Source: Halictus rubicundus (lineage: Eukaryota; Arthropoda; Insecta; Hymenoptera; Halictidae). From it: 64,000 nt of DNA. Where the stretch lies: contig NC_135155.1 of assembly GCF_050948215.1 (NCBI RefSeq), forward strand, positions 17,945,001 through 18,009,000, written 5' to 3'. A program made the position numbers and the translations under genes. Each line of letters starts with the position of its first letter. The first letter of the stretch is position 1. The notes under the pieces are model-generated. The model ran no database searches. It saw only the letters and a program-made list of their open reading frames with translations, and was not told the origin of the DNA. Below, piece by piece: positions 25,697 through 36,600 of the stretch.

Positions 25697-25855
25697 CAGG
25701 TGAAGCACGGTGTTGACAACCTCCCGATTCGACACCTGTCCGACTTCGATCAGCCCGATCAGCACGGCGAATTTCAGGCTGTCGTTCATCGCCATCGCCA
25801 CCACCTCCTCGGGCCGTTTAATGTCACTGAACGGTGGACTCTTCATGTCCGCCAT
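25697..25855 (-). CDS. rg: Neurobeachin (rugose), first coding exon only
   Basis: Neurobeachin is a very large BEACH-WD40 scaffold that anchors protein kinase A and guides membrane trafficking, notably at synapses. This exon gives the N-terminal 53 residues, starting MADMKSPPFSD from an ATG at 25,855. Residues 28-53 (KFAVLIGLIEVGQVSN, then REVVNTVLHL) match the conserved block near the N-terminus of animal neurobeachins (FAVLIGLIxVGxVSNR in vertebrate NBEA). In the family the next residues are LVGGEFDLE; here the reading stops at Leu-53 at a good donor (CTG then GTGAGC at 25,696-25,691), so the exon ends in phase 0 where a junction is expected. No second exon was recognised to the left, so the intron probably exceeds 25 kb. 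The exon is nearly invariant relative to the family and is likely functional. The 5' untranslated exon and start site are not resolved. Confidence 0.92.
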
Positions 25856-27733
25856 CGCGACGGTACTCGTACGCTGGCAACACGTTCACCCCGCGAGGAG
25901 AATCTACGATAGTTTACACGAAGATCGTCTTATGCGCGAGAGCTTTTCCCCGTCACATGATAATACAACACAAATTGATCTGCCATGTTAGAAAGTAGAC
26001 ACTGTTATGAGCGGTCTGCCAGCACGTCAGCGTGAAACACCCTAGCGACGCGCTCGCAGTCCCAACACCAACTGAGCCCCTAAGTACCTGACCGCCGGCT
26101 GCGCGCGCAACCGTGGCGGGGGGTGGGCGCGATTTATGAATCGAATCGACGCGATCAACGAAAGGAACTTCGTACATCGGAATGGTTATAAGAGAAAATT
26201 CAAAAACTATGGTATAACGGTTGATACGTTTGATCAACAAGGTTTGGTTATGAATGACTATTGTGAAGGACTATATTTTGGCTATAACCAACAAAATATT
26301 AGTCATTTAACACTAGAACAAAATAGCTTATTTCGGATCTCTGAAAAGAAGACCTTGCCAAGGCTGATTTTGCGATCATCGTTTTTTCGTTCATTACCCT
26401 GACAATGAGTTTTAGTGCTGGACAGTGTAAGTATATTTGACTAATAAATTGCACTAGCATGTATAAAATTAAATTTTTGTACAGAAATTGAATAGAACAG
26501 AAATATAATTGAATTGTCGTCGTGACTGATTTGAATAAATCAGTATACTTTATAAGTATACTTTATATAAGTAGACTATAATGTTTTGGAAAATTTCGCG
26601 AAATGAAATACGAAAATCGATTCGATTGTTTCCAATAAATAGAATTATAGCCACAGAGGAGGTACAAAAATAGACATAATATCTTATGTCTTACAGGATG
26701 GACTTCCGTAACCCATAGTTGTCTGCAGTACCGACCTGAAAAGGAACTGTTTAGAGCGTCCTCTTCTCATGGACAACGGTTAGCTGAGAAACTATTTACT
26801 GAAATATGTATATTAGCATTGGAAAGCATAGGAAATGTTTGCATGTGAATGAATGTGACTTATCTACAACCCTCGAGAATCGAGAATAGCGAAATGAATG
26901 CTATGGTAGAGAAAGCGCTTGCCAGAATCGTCGTACGCTACGACTTTTATTTCCTTGTCCTGATTCATATTACAATTTTCTATTTTTCCACATTAGCGTT
27001 CAAGTTACAATTGTCTCTAATAAAACATTATTATAGTAAACATGGGCAATACGAAAGAACACGTTTATAGACTTTGAAAATACAATTTTCATTGATTCCT
27101 GGACATAAACATATTTATACACACATTTGTTTTATATATTAACCCATGTGTACAACTACATATTATATATATTCCTACAGTCTTTTAGCGATAATTAGAA
27201 GCTTAAAGTACGGAAATAAATATTTCAGTAACACGACAATGTTTGTTAATGATAATTAATTATATTCGAAAAACGAACATGAATAATATAGTAATTTATA
27301 GATGAACATTTAAATATTCATATGATGATCAAATTTGCAGAGCGGTTCGAGAAGACTTTCATATACGCATGTACGTATATGTATACATATACATAGTACA
27401 GCTCGCTGCTCGTACATGGACACAATCGATAGTAATGTAGTATACTATTGATTCATTACAATAATTTCATCGAATGATTGAACATGAATGAACTTTGCAC
27501 TGCTCCATTTATTTCCATACGAAGTATATAAATTCAACTGTATTTATTTGTGCAATCATCACAAAGTATGACAAAACAATTAAACATTAATATACTATAG
27601 TAATTCGTTTTCAATTCGTCTGTAATTGATACGAATAACATAATTACTGGATTACGTTATACGTGTGTAAGCAGACTTTATTTCCTTCTGAGAACCGCAG
27701 TATGAGTGTACGCAGGCGTCGCTAGTAGCAAAA
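25856..27733. promoter_or_regulatory. Spacer between divergent rg and septin genes
   Basis: The rg exon reads left and the septin gene reads right, so both upstream regions should lie here. The part next to rg (about 25,860-26,130) is CpG-rich, including a GGCGGGGGGTGGGCGCG stretch at about 26,115. The part next to septin is AT-rich, with alternating ATGTAC/GTATAC words at about 27,360-27,400. I see no convincing TATA box or initiator and no other gene; the open frames here (for example 26,136-26,402 plus) are unrecognisable. Confidence 0.55.
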
Positions 27734-29687
27734 ATGGCGTCGGTAGAAGTTGAGCGTGTCAAGGTAGGTGTCATTTTTTTGCAATTTTAGGTTTATTTAC
27801 GTTCCTTCTGATCACCACAGCTACTCGAAACTGTTGTTCGAGTGTCACTCTTTGTATACAAATGTAAGCTTGAACTGCTGTCGACATATACATACGTAAT
27901 GTTTAGAGTCCGTAGGGCGTTGGTTGTCGTCTGTCACAACAACAGTACACTTGATGAAGCGTTCTCGCTCCATTTAAAGATAGTACTGCTAATTTCCGGT
28001 CAGCTTATGTCGCTTAACACTTATGGCTAATTCGTGCTTTCAGTTGGAATCTAACATACGTAATTTGAAGTTGTCTGGCCATGTTGGATTCGACAGTCTT
28101 CCGGACCAGTTGGTTAATAAGTCTGTGCAAAATGGATTTGTTTTTAATATTCTCTGCATTGGTACGAAGCATATCTGACTTGAATCAAGGTATTACACAT
28201 TTTTGTAAAAACTTATACTAACCGGCATTATTATAATAGGTGAGACTGGTCTGGGGAAATCTACACTTATGGATTCGCTCTTTAATACCAGTTTCGAGTC
28301 TACTCCGAGCCCCCACAATCTTCCGTCTGTGAAGCTCAAGGCGCACACGTACGAGTTACAGGAGAGCAATGTTAGACTGAAGTTAACTATCGTTGACACT
28401 GTTGGATATGGTGATCAAATTAATAAGGAAGATAGCTTTAAGGCGGTTGTTGATTACATAGATGCTCAGTTCGAGGCCTATTTGCAAGAAGAACTGAAAA
28501 TTAAACGTTGCCTGGCAACTTACCACGATAGTCGCATTCACGTTTGTCTATACTTTATTTGTCCTACTGGCCATGGGTATGTATACACATAAAAATATAT
28601 TTTACTCGATGTAAGTATCATATTTTTGTTATTTAACTGTACGTTCCGCATTTCATTGCAGATTAAAATCCATTGACCTTGTATGTATGAAGAAGCTTGA
28701 CACAAAAGTAAATATCATTCCAATCATTGCTAAAGCAGACACAATCTCCAAGACCGAATTGCAAAAGTTTAAGAGCAAAATCATATCCGAATTGCAAAAC
28801 AATGGAGTCCATATTTATCAGTTCCCCACTGACGATGAAAGCGTAACAGAAGTGAATACTAGTATGAATGCTCATGTACCCTTCGCAGTAGTTGGTAGTA
28901 CCGATTTTGTACGAGTCGGAAATAAAATGATGCGTTCCAGGCAATACCCGTGGGGTACAGTGCAAGGTAGAGTATCATACTGTCATTAATGGAATCATTA
29001 TCTTTTAAAGTATTTAACTAAACTGATCCTTTCTTATTATAGTGGAAAATGAATCCCATTGCGATTTCGTCAAATTGCGTGAGATGTTAATACGGACGAA
29101 CATGGAAGATATGAGAGAGAAAACGCATTGTCGTCATTATGAGCTTTATCGTAAAAGACAACTGGAACAGGTAATCGTGTGAAGTAGCAACTTTGTTATA
29201 TATATATTTAAGCAAAACCCTTGAATTTTTCATTTGAATTTCTAGATGGGCTTCAGTGACGTGGACAGCGAGAACAAACCAGTTAGTTTCCAACAGACAT
29301 GCGAAGCGAAGAGAACTCTCCACTTGCAGGAGCTTCAGCAGAAGGAGGATGAAATGAGACAAATGTTCGTAGTGAGAGTGAAAGAAACGGAGGCTGAATT
29401 GAAGGAAGCAGAGAAAGAGGTATAAATTCACCTTTTTTTCTTTTTTATTCACCTTTAATATTTCAGTATATTGTCTGCAGAGCGATAATTTTGTTTTAAT
29501 GTGCACCGTCTAGCTACACGTTAAATTCGACAAACTAAAAAAGGATCACACAGAGGAAAAGAAAAAGGTGGAGGAAAGCAGGAAGAAACTCGAGGACGAC
29601 ATTCTCGAATTAAATAGACGAAAGATGCAGTTCGCTCAGCAACCTCAGCATCATACGCTAACACTAGGGAAAAGCAAGAAGAAATAA
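27734..29687 (+). CDS. Sep2: Septin, SEPT6/8/11 subgroup (insect Septin-2)
   Basis: Septins are GTP-binding proteins that assemble into filaments at the cell cortex and cytokinetic ring. Seven coding exons are visible: 27,734-27,763, 28,044-28,161, 28,240-28,576, 28,662-28,966, 29,043-29,170, 29,246-29,419 and 29,514-29,687. All introns are GT-AG, and the sum (1,266 nt) gives 421 residues plus TAA, close to the family's usual length. Motifs: P-loop GETGLGKS (residues 50-57), DTVG (102-105), the septin block PTGHGLKSIDL (158-168), AKAD (185-188), and a charged coiled coil from about 310 to 405. The coiled coil wording (LHLQELQQKEDEMRQMF, then VKETEAELKEAEKE) is typical of the SEPT6 group, whose members bind GTP without hydrolysing it (family knowledge). 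The ATG follows CAAAA and begins MASVEVERVK. The protein looks intact. Drosophila has two genes of this group (Sep2, Sep5); the intron-rich structure fits the Sep2-like parent. Confidence 0.96.
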
Positions 29688-29929
29688 AACAGATATTGTA
29701 ACGCGCATCTTCTATCTCCATAACGTAACGAGTATTATTATCTTAATTATTTGATACTTGACTACTGAAATGACATATTAAATTATCCAAAGTTTCCAAG
29801 GCGCTGTAATTTTTTCTTATATTACTTAAACTAATAGGTTTTACGTACGCCAGACTGATAATTACGACAACAGTGATGTTTACCAAATTTAAGTTACTTT
29901 TATAATAACATATGCACCACAAAGAAACA

Positions 29930-29935
29930 AATAAA
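29930..29935 (+). terminator. Polyadenylation signal of the septin gene
   Basis: Canonical AATAAA 243 nt after the septin stop codon, in AT-rich DNA. It implies a 3' untranslated region of roughly 260-280 nt. Another run of AT-rich sequence follows. Confidence 0.7.
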
Positions 29936-30962
29936 AATATATTTGTTACTTATTAAATCGACTCGTTTCAACAGCTTCGTCTTCGAGTTTCCGTCACCTT
30001 GTGATCGAGCGAGTCCGTAATTAAATATTTTATTGTTCAACAAAATATAACAATTAACACAATTGCATCGTACTTACATAAACCTAACGTTATTAATCGT
30101 ACACGTTACGTGGAATATATGAAACGATTATGACGTAGACTTTACAAAAAGCATGTTTTGATTGCTAACGTGCAGCAAGAATTGAAAATAGTATATATGT
30201 GATACGATTATATGTATCACAAATCATGGAAAAACATATTTGACAATGGCCGTCGTGCGTCGAGCATCCGAAAATTATGCAAATGAATCATTGTTCCGTC
30301 AGAATTGCATAATAACCCCTGGAATACGTCACACGACGGCGGTCTAATGAGAAAGATTGATTTCCAAACGGAAAAAAAACTATTCGTTTCACGCGAAAAG
30401 ATGGAATCAAAAGAACATTTTCAATACTCTGCGTGGAAGCAAGCAGGTACAAAACAACTTAATCTTAATCATATAGACAGACTTACCAAATAACGCGTTT
30501 ATAATAATATAATATGGCGGAATCGCTTCATCCGTGCGTAGTAGAAATGATTTTACATGAAGCGCACTGAACAAAGTCTCGTTGCGTCGCGGTTCACAAG
30601 TTGTTGTTCACCATTTTATAAAATAAATACAGTCTCTGCGCCCGAAAAATGCGAAACGAAATGACAAACACAGAATGGATTACGTGTCACGCGTCCAACA
30701 GTAACGCACGAAACAAAGAATCCTACGATACAATATGGTCAATTGAAGGGAATAGGAAAGAGTCTAACAAAAAAATCCTCGAACGACAATAGCCTCAACG
30801 TGCCGACAATACTCGTCGCGCATTTCTTTGCTTTGGTATTCCTTTGCACATTCCTGTGCCCTTGCATTTCTGTGAACCCAACAAACACATCGCGTAATGT
30901 AATTTCGACGATAACGTTCTTCGTGAATCCCTTAGCCTACGTGTTTATTATAAAAGTACAAA

Positions 30963-30963
<1 letters not shown>

Positions 30964-30993
<30 letters not shown>

Positions 30994-31024
30994 TGTATAT
31001 GTCTATATAAATATATATGTATGT
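30964..31024. repeat. (AT)n/(GTAT)n microsatellite
   Basis: ATATATATATATAT run followed by GTATATATATGTATAT-type words. Confidence 0.9.
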
Positions 31025-32200
31025 ATTATGGCAGTCATCGTGAAGCATTTTGCGAGAGTTAGCCGATTTGAGTACTGGTCGATTAACGTGCCAAACTGTG
31101 ATAATTAATTTCAGGGTCGGCGGATATGACGCCGTTGCAACATGTAAGAAAAATTGGTACCGCCTCGATATTATCCTGCGAACAGAAAGTATAATTACGA
31201 GAGTTTACAATGATACAAAAACAAAACCGTTTTTCTCTTTCGTGTCCGTTCCGTAACGTTCTGTAACAATAATTTTGGCAGTCGTTGATTTCATTCGTCC
31301 GCAAAACGATAAACAAACGTGTATTTACAACGGAGAAGTGTAGACTGTGGACCGACCCTGCCATTTCTTATAATTTACGATCTATGTGCCTAGAGATATT
31401 TAAGTGCACTACGATATACGCCTTCGCAGGCTGCAGCAATGACCAAGTACGAGTTACGCGAGGATATTTTAACGTCTCAGGGGAAAACAAATTGCGTTAC
31501 GCAATCTCGAGAGACTCGTGTGAACCTTATATCGTAGTTTTACGAGACGGAATCGTTCGTGGAAAAGTACAATTTCCTGTAGCGTTAATGGGACAAGCTC
31601 TTGACCTAGGCTGGCGTTGCCCGAGTCCTTAATTGCACTTCTAATCATATACGCGTGAATTAAGTTCGAAGTATCTTCAGGTTGGAGGCAAGTCAATTGA
31701 TTGCTGAAGGCCCGCAAGCTTTTACCATCTTCGCGTTGCGTTCTATTAGCGTGAATGCATCGTTCAGGGAAATTACACAAAAATACCCTAACATTTACAA
31801 CTGCTTTGCATCGTAGAAAATTAACTTTCTAGCGCAAGTCGTTCTTAAGATATCAAATGTGTAACCTTGAACAGAGTCTGTGAGAAAATCGTTGAAGGTA
31901 ACGTTCTTGCATCACAGAACCGTTTTCTACCTTGTCAAAATGTGGCCTTTAGCAGCCAATGGAGTTCGATCCAACAATTTTTACAAGATGGTAGTAGTTG
32001 GACGATGGATCGTTATCTTCACAGTGAACGACATTCCGATCAGCTGCCACTGGCGTCGTTTCAACATACCGTTTTGCGAACTTTGGTCATTGCGGTCGTA
32101 GAGCTACCTCTAACCAGGTGCATTGCCCTCTTGTCTATTTCTGTTAGACAATTTCCAAATCAAGCGTCAATATGCCTGTCATTCGTGGAATGCATGACAC

Positions 32201-32347
32201 TTAACCCTTTCGGTGCTATATAGAGATTTGAGCGTTTAACGAAACGAACTCTGTAGGTATAGCGAATCGCACCTAGTATGGATCCACGATCGCCGAACAA
32301 GTCGCGTCGATTGCGTCCCTAAACGCTCAAAGCATCAAAAGGGTTAA
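32201..32347. mobile_element. TTAA-flanked MITE (TTAACCCTTTCGGTGCT ends)
   Basis: The left end is TTAACCCTTTCGGTGCTAT; the reverse complement of the right end is TTAACCCTTTTGATGCTTTG. TTAA at both ends; 147 bp. Inner words TTTGAGCGTTTA and AAACGCTCAAA are also inverse to each other. Confidence 0.75.
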
Positions 32348-33413
32348 ACGTTTAAGCGACGAAGCGTGTGAATATCGTACAAAAAAGGGAAATAGTCTTG
32401 TACCTTCATCACGCGAAATAATTAACGATAGAAGTACAAATAAATACGCAGGTCGCGTTTGTAGAGAACCCTTCAAGATCTGGTGTTCACCTTCAGTTTT
32501 CTAACTCTGCGTTTAAAATACCGAAGACGGCCAGATTAGACGTAACTTGCGAAATGCGCAAACCAGGAGAAACAATTTCATCGGTTCATTACACTCTTTA
32601 GACGATATTCGCTGGAAGCAATTTTCCGTGGTAGCCAAGTGGTTCCACTTATCTGCCCCACCCCTGTGCATCCTGTACAAACGCAACGCATGCCTCGATA
32701 GTATACAATGGAAACGATTAAATGTAAATGCACGTACATTCGTCGAGATTAATCGATAGAGTAGAGTAAGAGGGGTAACACACACTCGAGCGCGGAAAAT
32801 TCAGTATTTCGGCTCTCGAGTGTCTTCGCGCAAGAAGATGGCATATTAACACGCTTGCAAGGACGTACGTTATAGAATAATTAGTGCTCCCTAGCCGTAG
32901 TTACATGACATGTAAGAAAAAATAGTGCCGTCCCCCTGTATAACTTATGCATCTAAGAGATAGGTGCACTTGGTACAAACGTGTGTTTAATCCGCGAATA
33001 GAATAGAAGACGTGTGTAATCGTGAGATAGCATAGCGTGACGCGAGAACGTAACACGCGTTATTGGAACTGTCGCTGATAGGCGGATAAAGAGCCCTCGA
33101 ATCCCTCAACATCGTCAACGCACCCGACAGCGGTTGGAAAGAAGGAAACAGGCTGGCCACGCGGAATCTGATTCGGTAATATCGATCGTGGCCGTTCCAA
33201 CCCCAGCGTCAGTATCCTCTATCAGCGTGGTTCCCCTAAAAACTCGCCACGGTTCAGTCACCTTTCGCGCACACAAACAAAACGAAACCGCGCCGCGCCT
33301 CGTAACGCCACCCTGTCGACCAGTCGTGTGTACTCTACTTGCACGTAACAGACTAACAGCAGCATGAACGTGTGAAGTAGCGTGGACTTTGTAACAGGCA
33401 CTGTGCTTTTAGG

Positions 33414-33620
33414 CTAGCGGGCCGAGACGAATTCCGCCGGGGGGCTGCGATACTTGGCGCGAATTGGAAGAAAGTTGGTGTGCTTGTTGCCGAGGGGTGA
33501 AGGCGGCGTGCTCTCGCGGTTGAGGGTCCTCACCTGACAGGGGTCATGCCTCGCCAAGAAATGCTCCAAGGTGTCCCAACCGCCGCCCACTCTGACCATC
33601 ATGTGTCTACCCTTCAGCAA
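33414..33620 (-). CDS. pigs: pigs exon 7: GAR domain end and C-terminus
   Basis: It opens after a GTTCGCAG acceptor with LLKGRHMMVRVGGGWDTLEH, the most conserved part of the GAR domain, including HDPCQ. It then reads on through FLPIRAKYRSPP to a TAG at 33,416-33,414. The tail resembles the short hydrophobic-then-YR/YK segment that ends vertebrate GAS2, so read-through looks genuine. A strong internal donor (CAG then GTGAGG, exon side ending at 33,534) would allow a longer isoform. A CTAAT-like branch point lies about 25 nt before the acceptor. Confidence 0.88.
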   Translation of the reverse strand: MLKGRHMMVRVGGGWDTLEHFLARHDPCQVRTLNRESTPPSPLGNKHTNFLPIRAKYRSPPAEFVSAR

Positions 33621-36600
33621 CTGCGAACATACGTAGCCTGGGTCATTAGCAGCTCCTACTCGGCCACGCTGAATTCCACTTTAAGGGGGCCGGCATGGTT
33701 TGAAATCCATATACTAATGCAAGGGTCAAAATCTAGACAAACTGCCGCTTCAATATCGCAATGAGCAGTTTAGAACTGGTCGATTGTGTTTGCTAAAAGT
33801 CCAATCTACGTCTGTATGGAGCCCAAATTGCGAATTTCTACCTGATCGTGGAGTAATTTGTAATATTCGGCGGAAAATTCGAATTCTGAAGCAAGTATGA
33901 CGTCACAAGATTTAGTGTTCGTGTCGAAAAAAAGGCTCCATACAGACGTAGCAAGGACATGTACAAACACGGTGGTATGCATTTTTAATTGATTACTTAC
34001 TTATTTAAGACGTAAATGTCTAGGCACAATTTTGCGGTTCCGCTTACTAGCGCCACGGTCTCTCCGCGGCAAACACTGTGCGTTGCGATAGAATACGGTC
34101 GATAATGCAGATCGATAGTACAGGCTTACGTACGTACGATATGTATGCTTCCGGATATTGTAAATTACTCCACGATCAGGTAGAAATTCGCAATTTGGGT
34201 TCCATACAGACGTAGATTGGACTTTTAGGAAACACAATCGACCACTTCTAAACTGCTCATTGCGATATTGAAGCGGCAGTTTGTCTAGATTTTGACCCTT
34301 GCATACGTATATGGATTTCAAACCATGCCGGCCCCCTTAAGAGGATTCGCTGCAGCATCCCGATGCACCAGAGTGCATTGTTGATCGCGAATTATAAATC
34401 TTTAACCTTTACGCAAAATTCACAAGTTTGTCCCTGACCACTATAGCAAGCACCGCGACCCTTTAAAGGTTAAAAGGTGGCGAACGATCGCCGGTAGGTA
34501 ATGCATTAGATTTTTCTCGAATATGAAACTCGAGGAAGACCGGAAGAAGGTTCCTGACAAAGGAGTAAGTTATTAATAACCACAAACGTGACAAAGTTAT
34601 ATAGATAGTTAGAAATGAGAAATCGTGAAAATTCATATTACAACTATGGTGGAAAGTAAGTTGATAAATCCGAAAGTGATCGAACGCTTATGGCTGGTTG
34701 TGTGCCACACAGGGACCATAACTGTTATAACTAGACTGCGGATTTTATGCATTTATGACAAAAATGGGTAAGCAGTGGACGTATTAAAAAGATTTAAGAG
34801 CACCAACGCATTGGTTTTAGCTTAATAAAATAATTAAAAGCAGAAAGAAATTTTTATTTCGCTCCTGGGTCTTGCAATCAGTGGAAATATTAATATTATA
34901 AAGAAAATATATTAATAAAGAAAAAAAGTCATGGAATAACAAGTATTTTGTTATCTCTCTGCTTTGAGCAATCGAAACCGTTTTGCTTCATCGATAACAG
35001 AGGAGTATCCAATGTTTTTCATAACTGTTATTTGTCACCAAAAACTTACGATGACTCATGATTTTTATCGTAGATAATTTTCGATTAACTGTTACTTTTG
35101 GTCCCCGGTGTTACATCCTCGCAAGTTTGACAAATAGATTGTATCGATGACAATTGTTACCGACCCTGATGAAGACGTTTCGTCCCGCGATATGGTATCG
35201 ACCTTCGCCAACTTTGCGCACCTTCAGCTTCGAGCACTTCTCGGAGGGACATTGGCAGAGTCTCTGCACAGCCTCTGTGGCTCTCCTCACCTAAAACAAA
35301 GAGCAGAACACGATGTATTTTTACGTTGACAGCGGGACAGTCTGATGGACGAAGAACGATCGGCCGTCGAAGATGCGTAACGACCGGTTTTGCGTACGCA
35401 GGAATTCGACACGCGAGAATCTACGAGCGTGCAAACGCATACGTGAAAAGGCTTAAAGGGAGCCGTTTACTTCCATTGTTCCGTTCTTCCTTTCTCCCTT
35501 GCTCACGCCATTCATAGGTGAACGCGATGCGAGCCTGGAGTCTTGTTTCTATACCGTTTCAGTAATCTCTCCCGCATGCGAGCGGACTTACGGTGAGAAT
35601 CTTGTAAATCACCGTTTACACCGGAAAAAGTTCCATTTAAAAATGTGCAATTAAGAAATCGACCGCTTGTTTTATAATATCAGATCCGGCTCGCTTTGAA
35701 CACTGGTGGAAGAAGAATCTTATGAATATGTATTTCTCTTTCACCACGGTGTACACTTGTTTGCAAACATTATAAATTGTTCCGCTCCCTGGGAACGACT
35801 GTTGCGAGTGACTTCAACTTGTCAGGATAATATTAGAGTTTCTGTGCGCATTGGGAAAATTATTGTATTGGTCGTCCTTTGGAATAACTGGCCAGCTATT
35901 ATGACTATCCTGCGATCCAATTACGGAACGGACTAAATCAATAGAATGCTCTGCGCTGGCCGTGTCGAGGCCGGAATTACAAAGCGAGGGGTCAAGCGTC
36001 GAGTGTTCGAACGAATCGTTAGTATTTCTAAATTCCTGAAAGAGAAACGCTTCGCACGCGATATAATGAATGACTGCGAGGAGCGACGCCACTTAACGGG
36101 CAGTTTGATAGACATATTCTGCTAGAAGCTGTTTTACCTTGCGATCGAGTTCCGTTATGGGCCCGGTGTGTTCCGGCGGCTCAGCTGGCGAGGGCAAAGG
36201 TGAGCTCGACGGTGATGGAACCTCGTCCGGGTCTTCCGCGCTTCCACGCGACCAATCGTCTTCCGTGGTGTCGCTGGGCACACCGTCGCTACCCTGTGGC
36301 CCATTATCGCTGACGGACCGTCGCATTTCGGGCTCGTGGGTGGTGCCCGTCGTTGTGTCCAGCCATCTTGTCGCTGGCGAGGTCACCTCCGATGCTGAGC
36401 TACGGAACACAACACGAGACGAACTTAATTCGAAAGAATCGTGACCGCAACCGTCCTCACATAAACGTTCTACACAGATTCTAATCCGTTCGATGGGAAC
36501 TCGTGTTAACACTAGAACTACCGAGCAATAAATACAACTGAAATATTACTTTGTAATAATGGCAAGACTACATCTGTTCAAACCTATTACCATTTTTACT

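Larger units (their letters stand above)
29936..33413. other. Spacer between convergent septin and Gas2 genes
   Basis: The two genes point at each other, so this segment should hold the 3' untranslated region of the minus-strand Gas2 gene and any longer septin 3' forms. I see no coding exon on either strand. It contains an AT microsatellite (30,964-31,024) and one TTAA MITE (32,201-32,347). If the alternative donor inside the last Gas2 exon is used, an unrecognised 3' exon of that gene could be hidden here. Confidence 0.5.
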
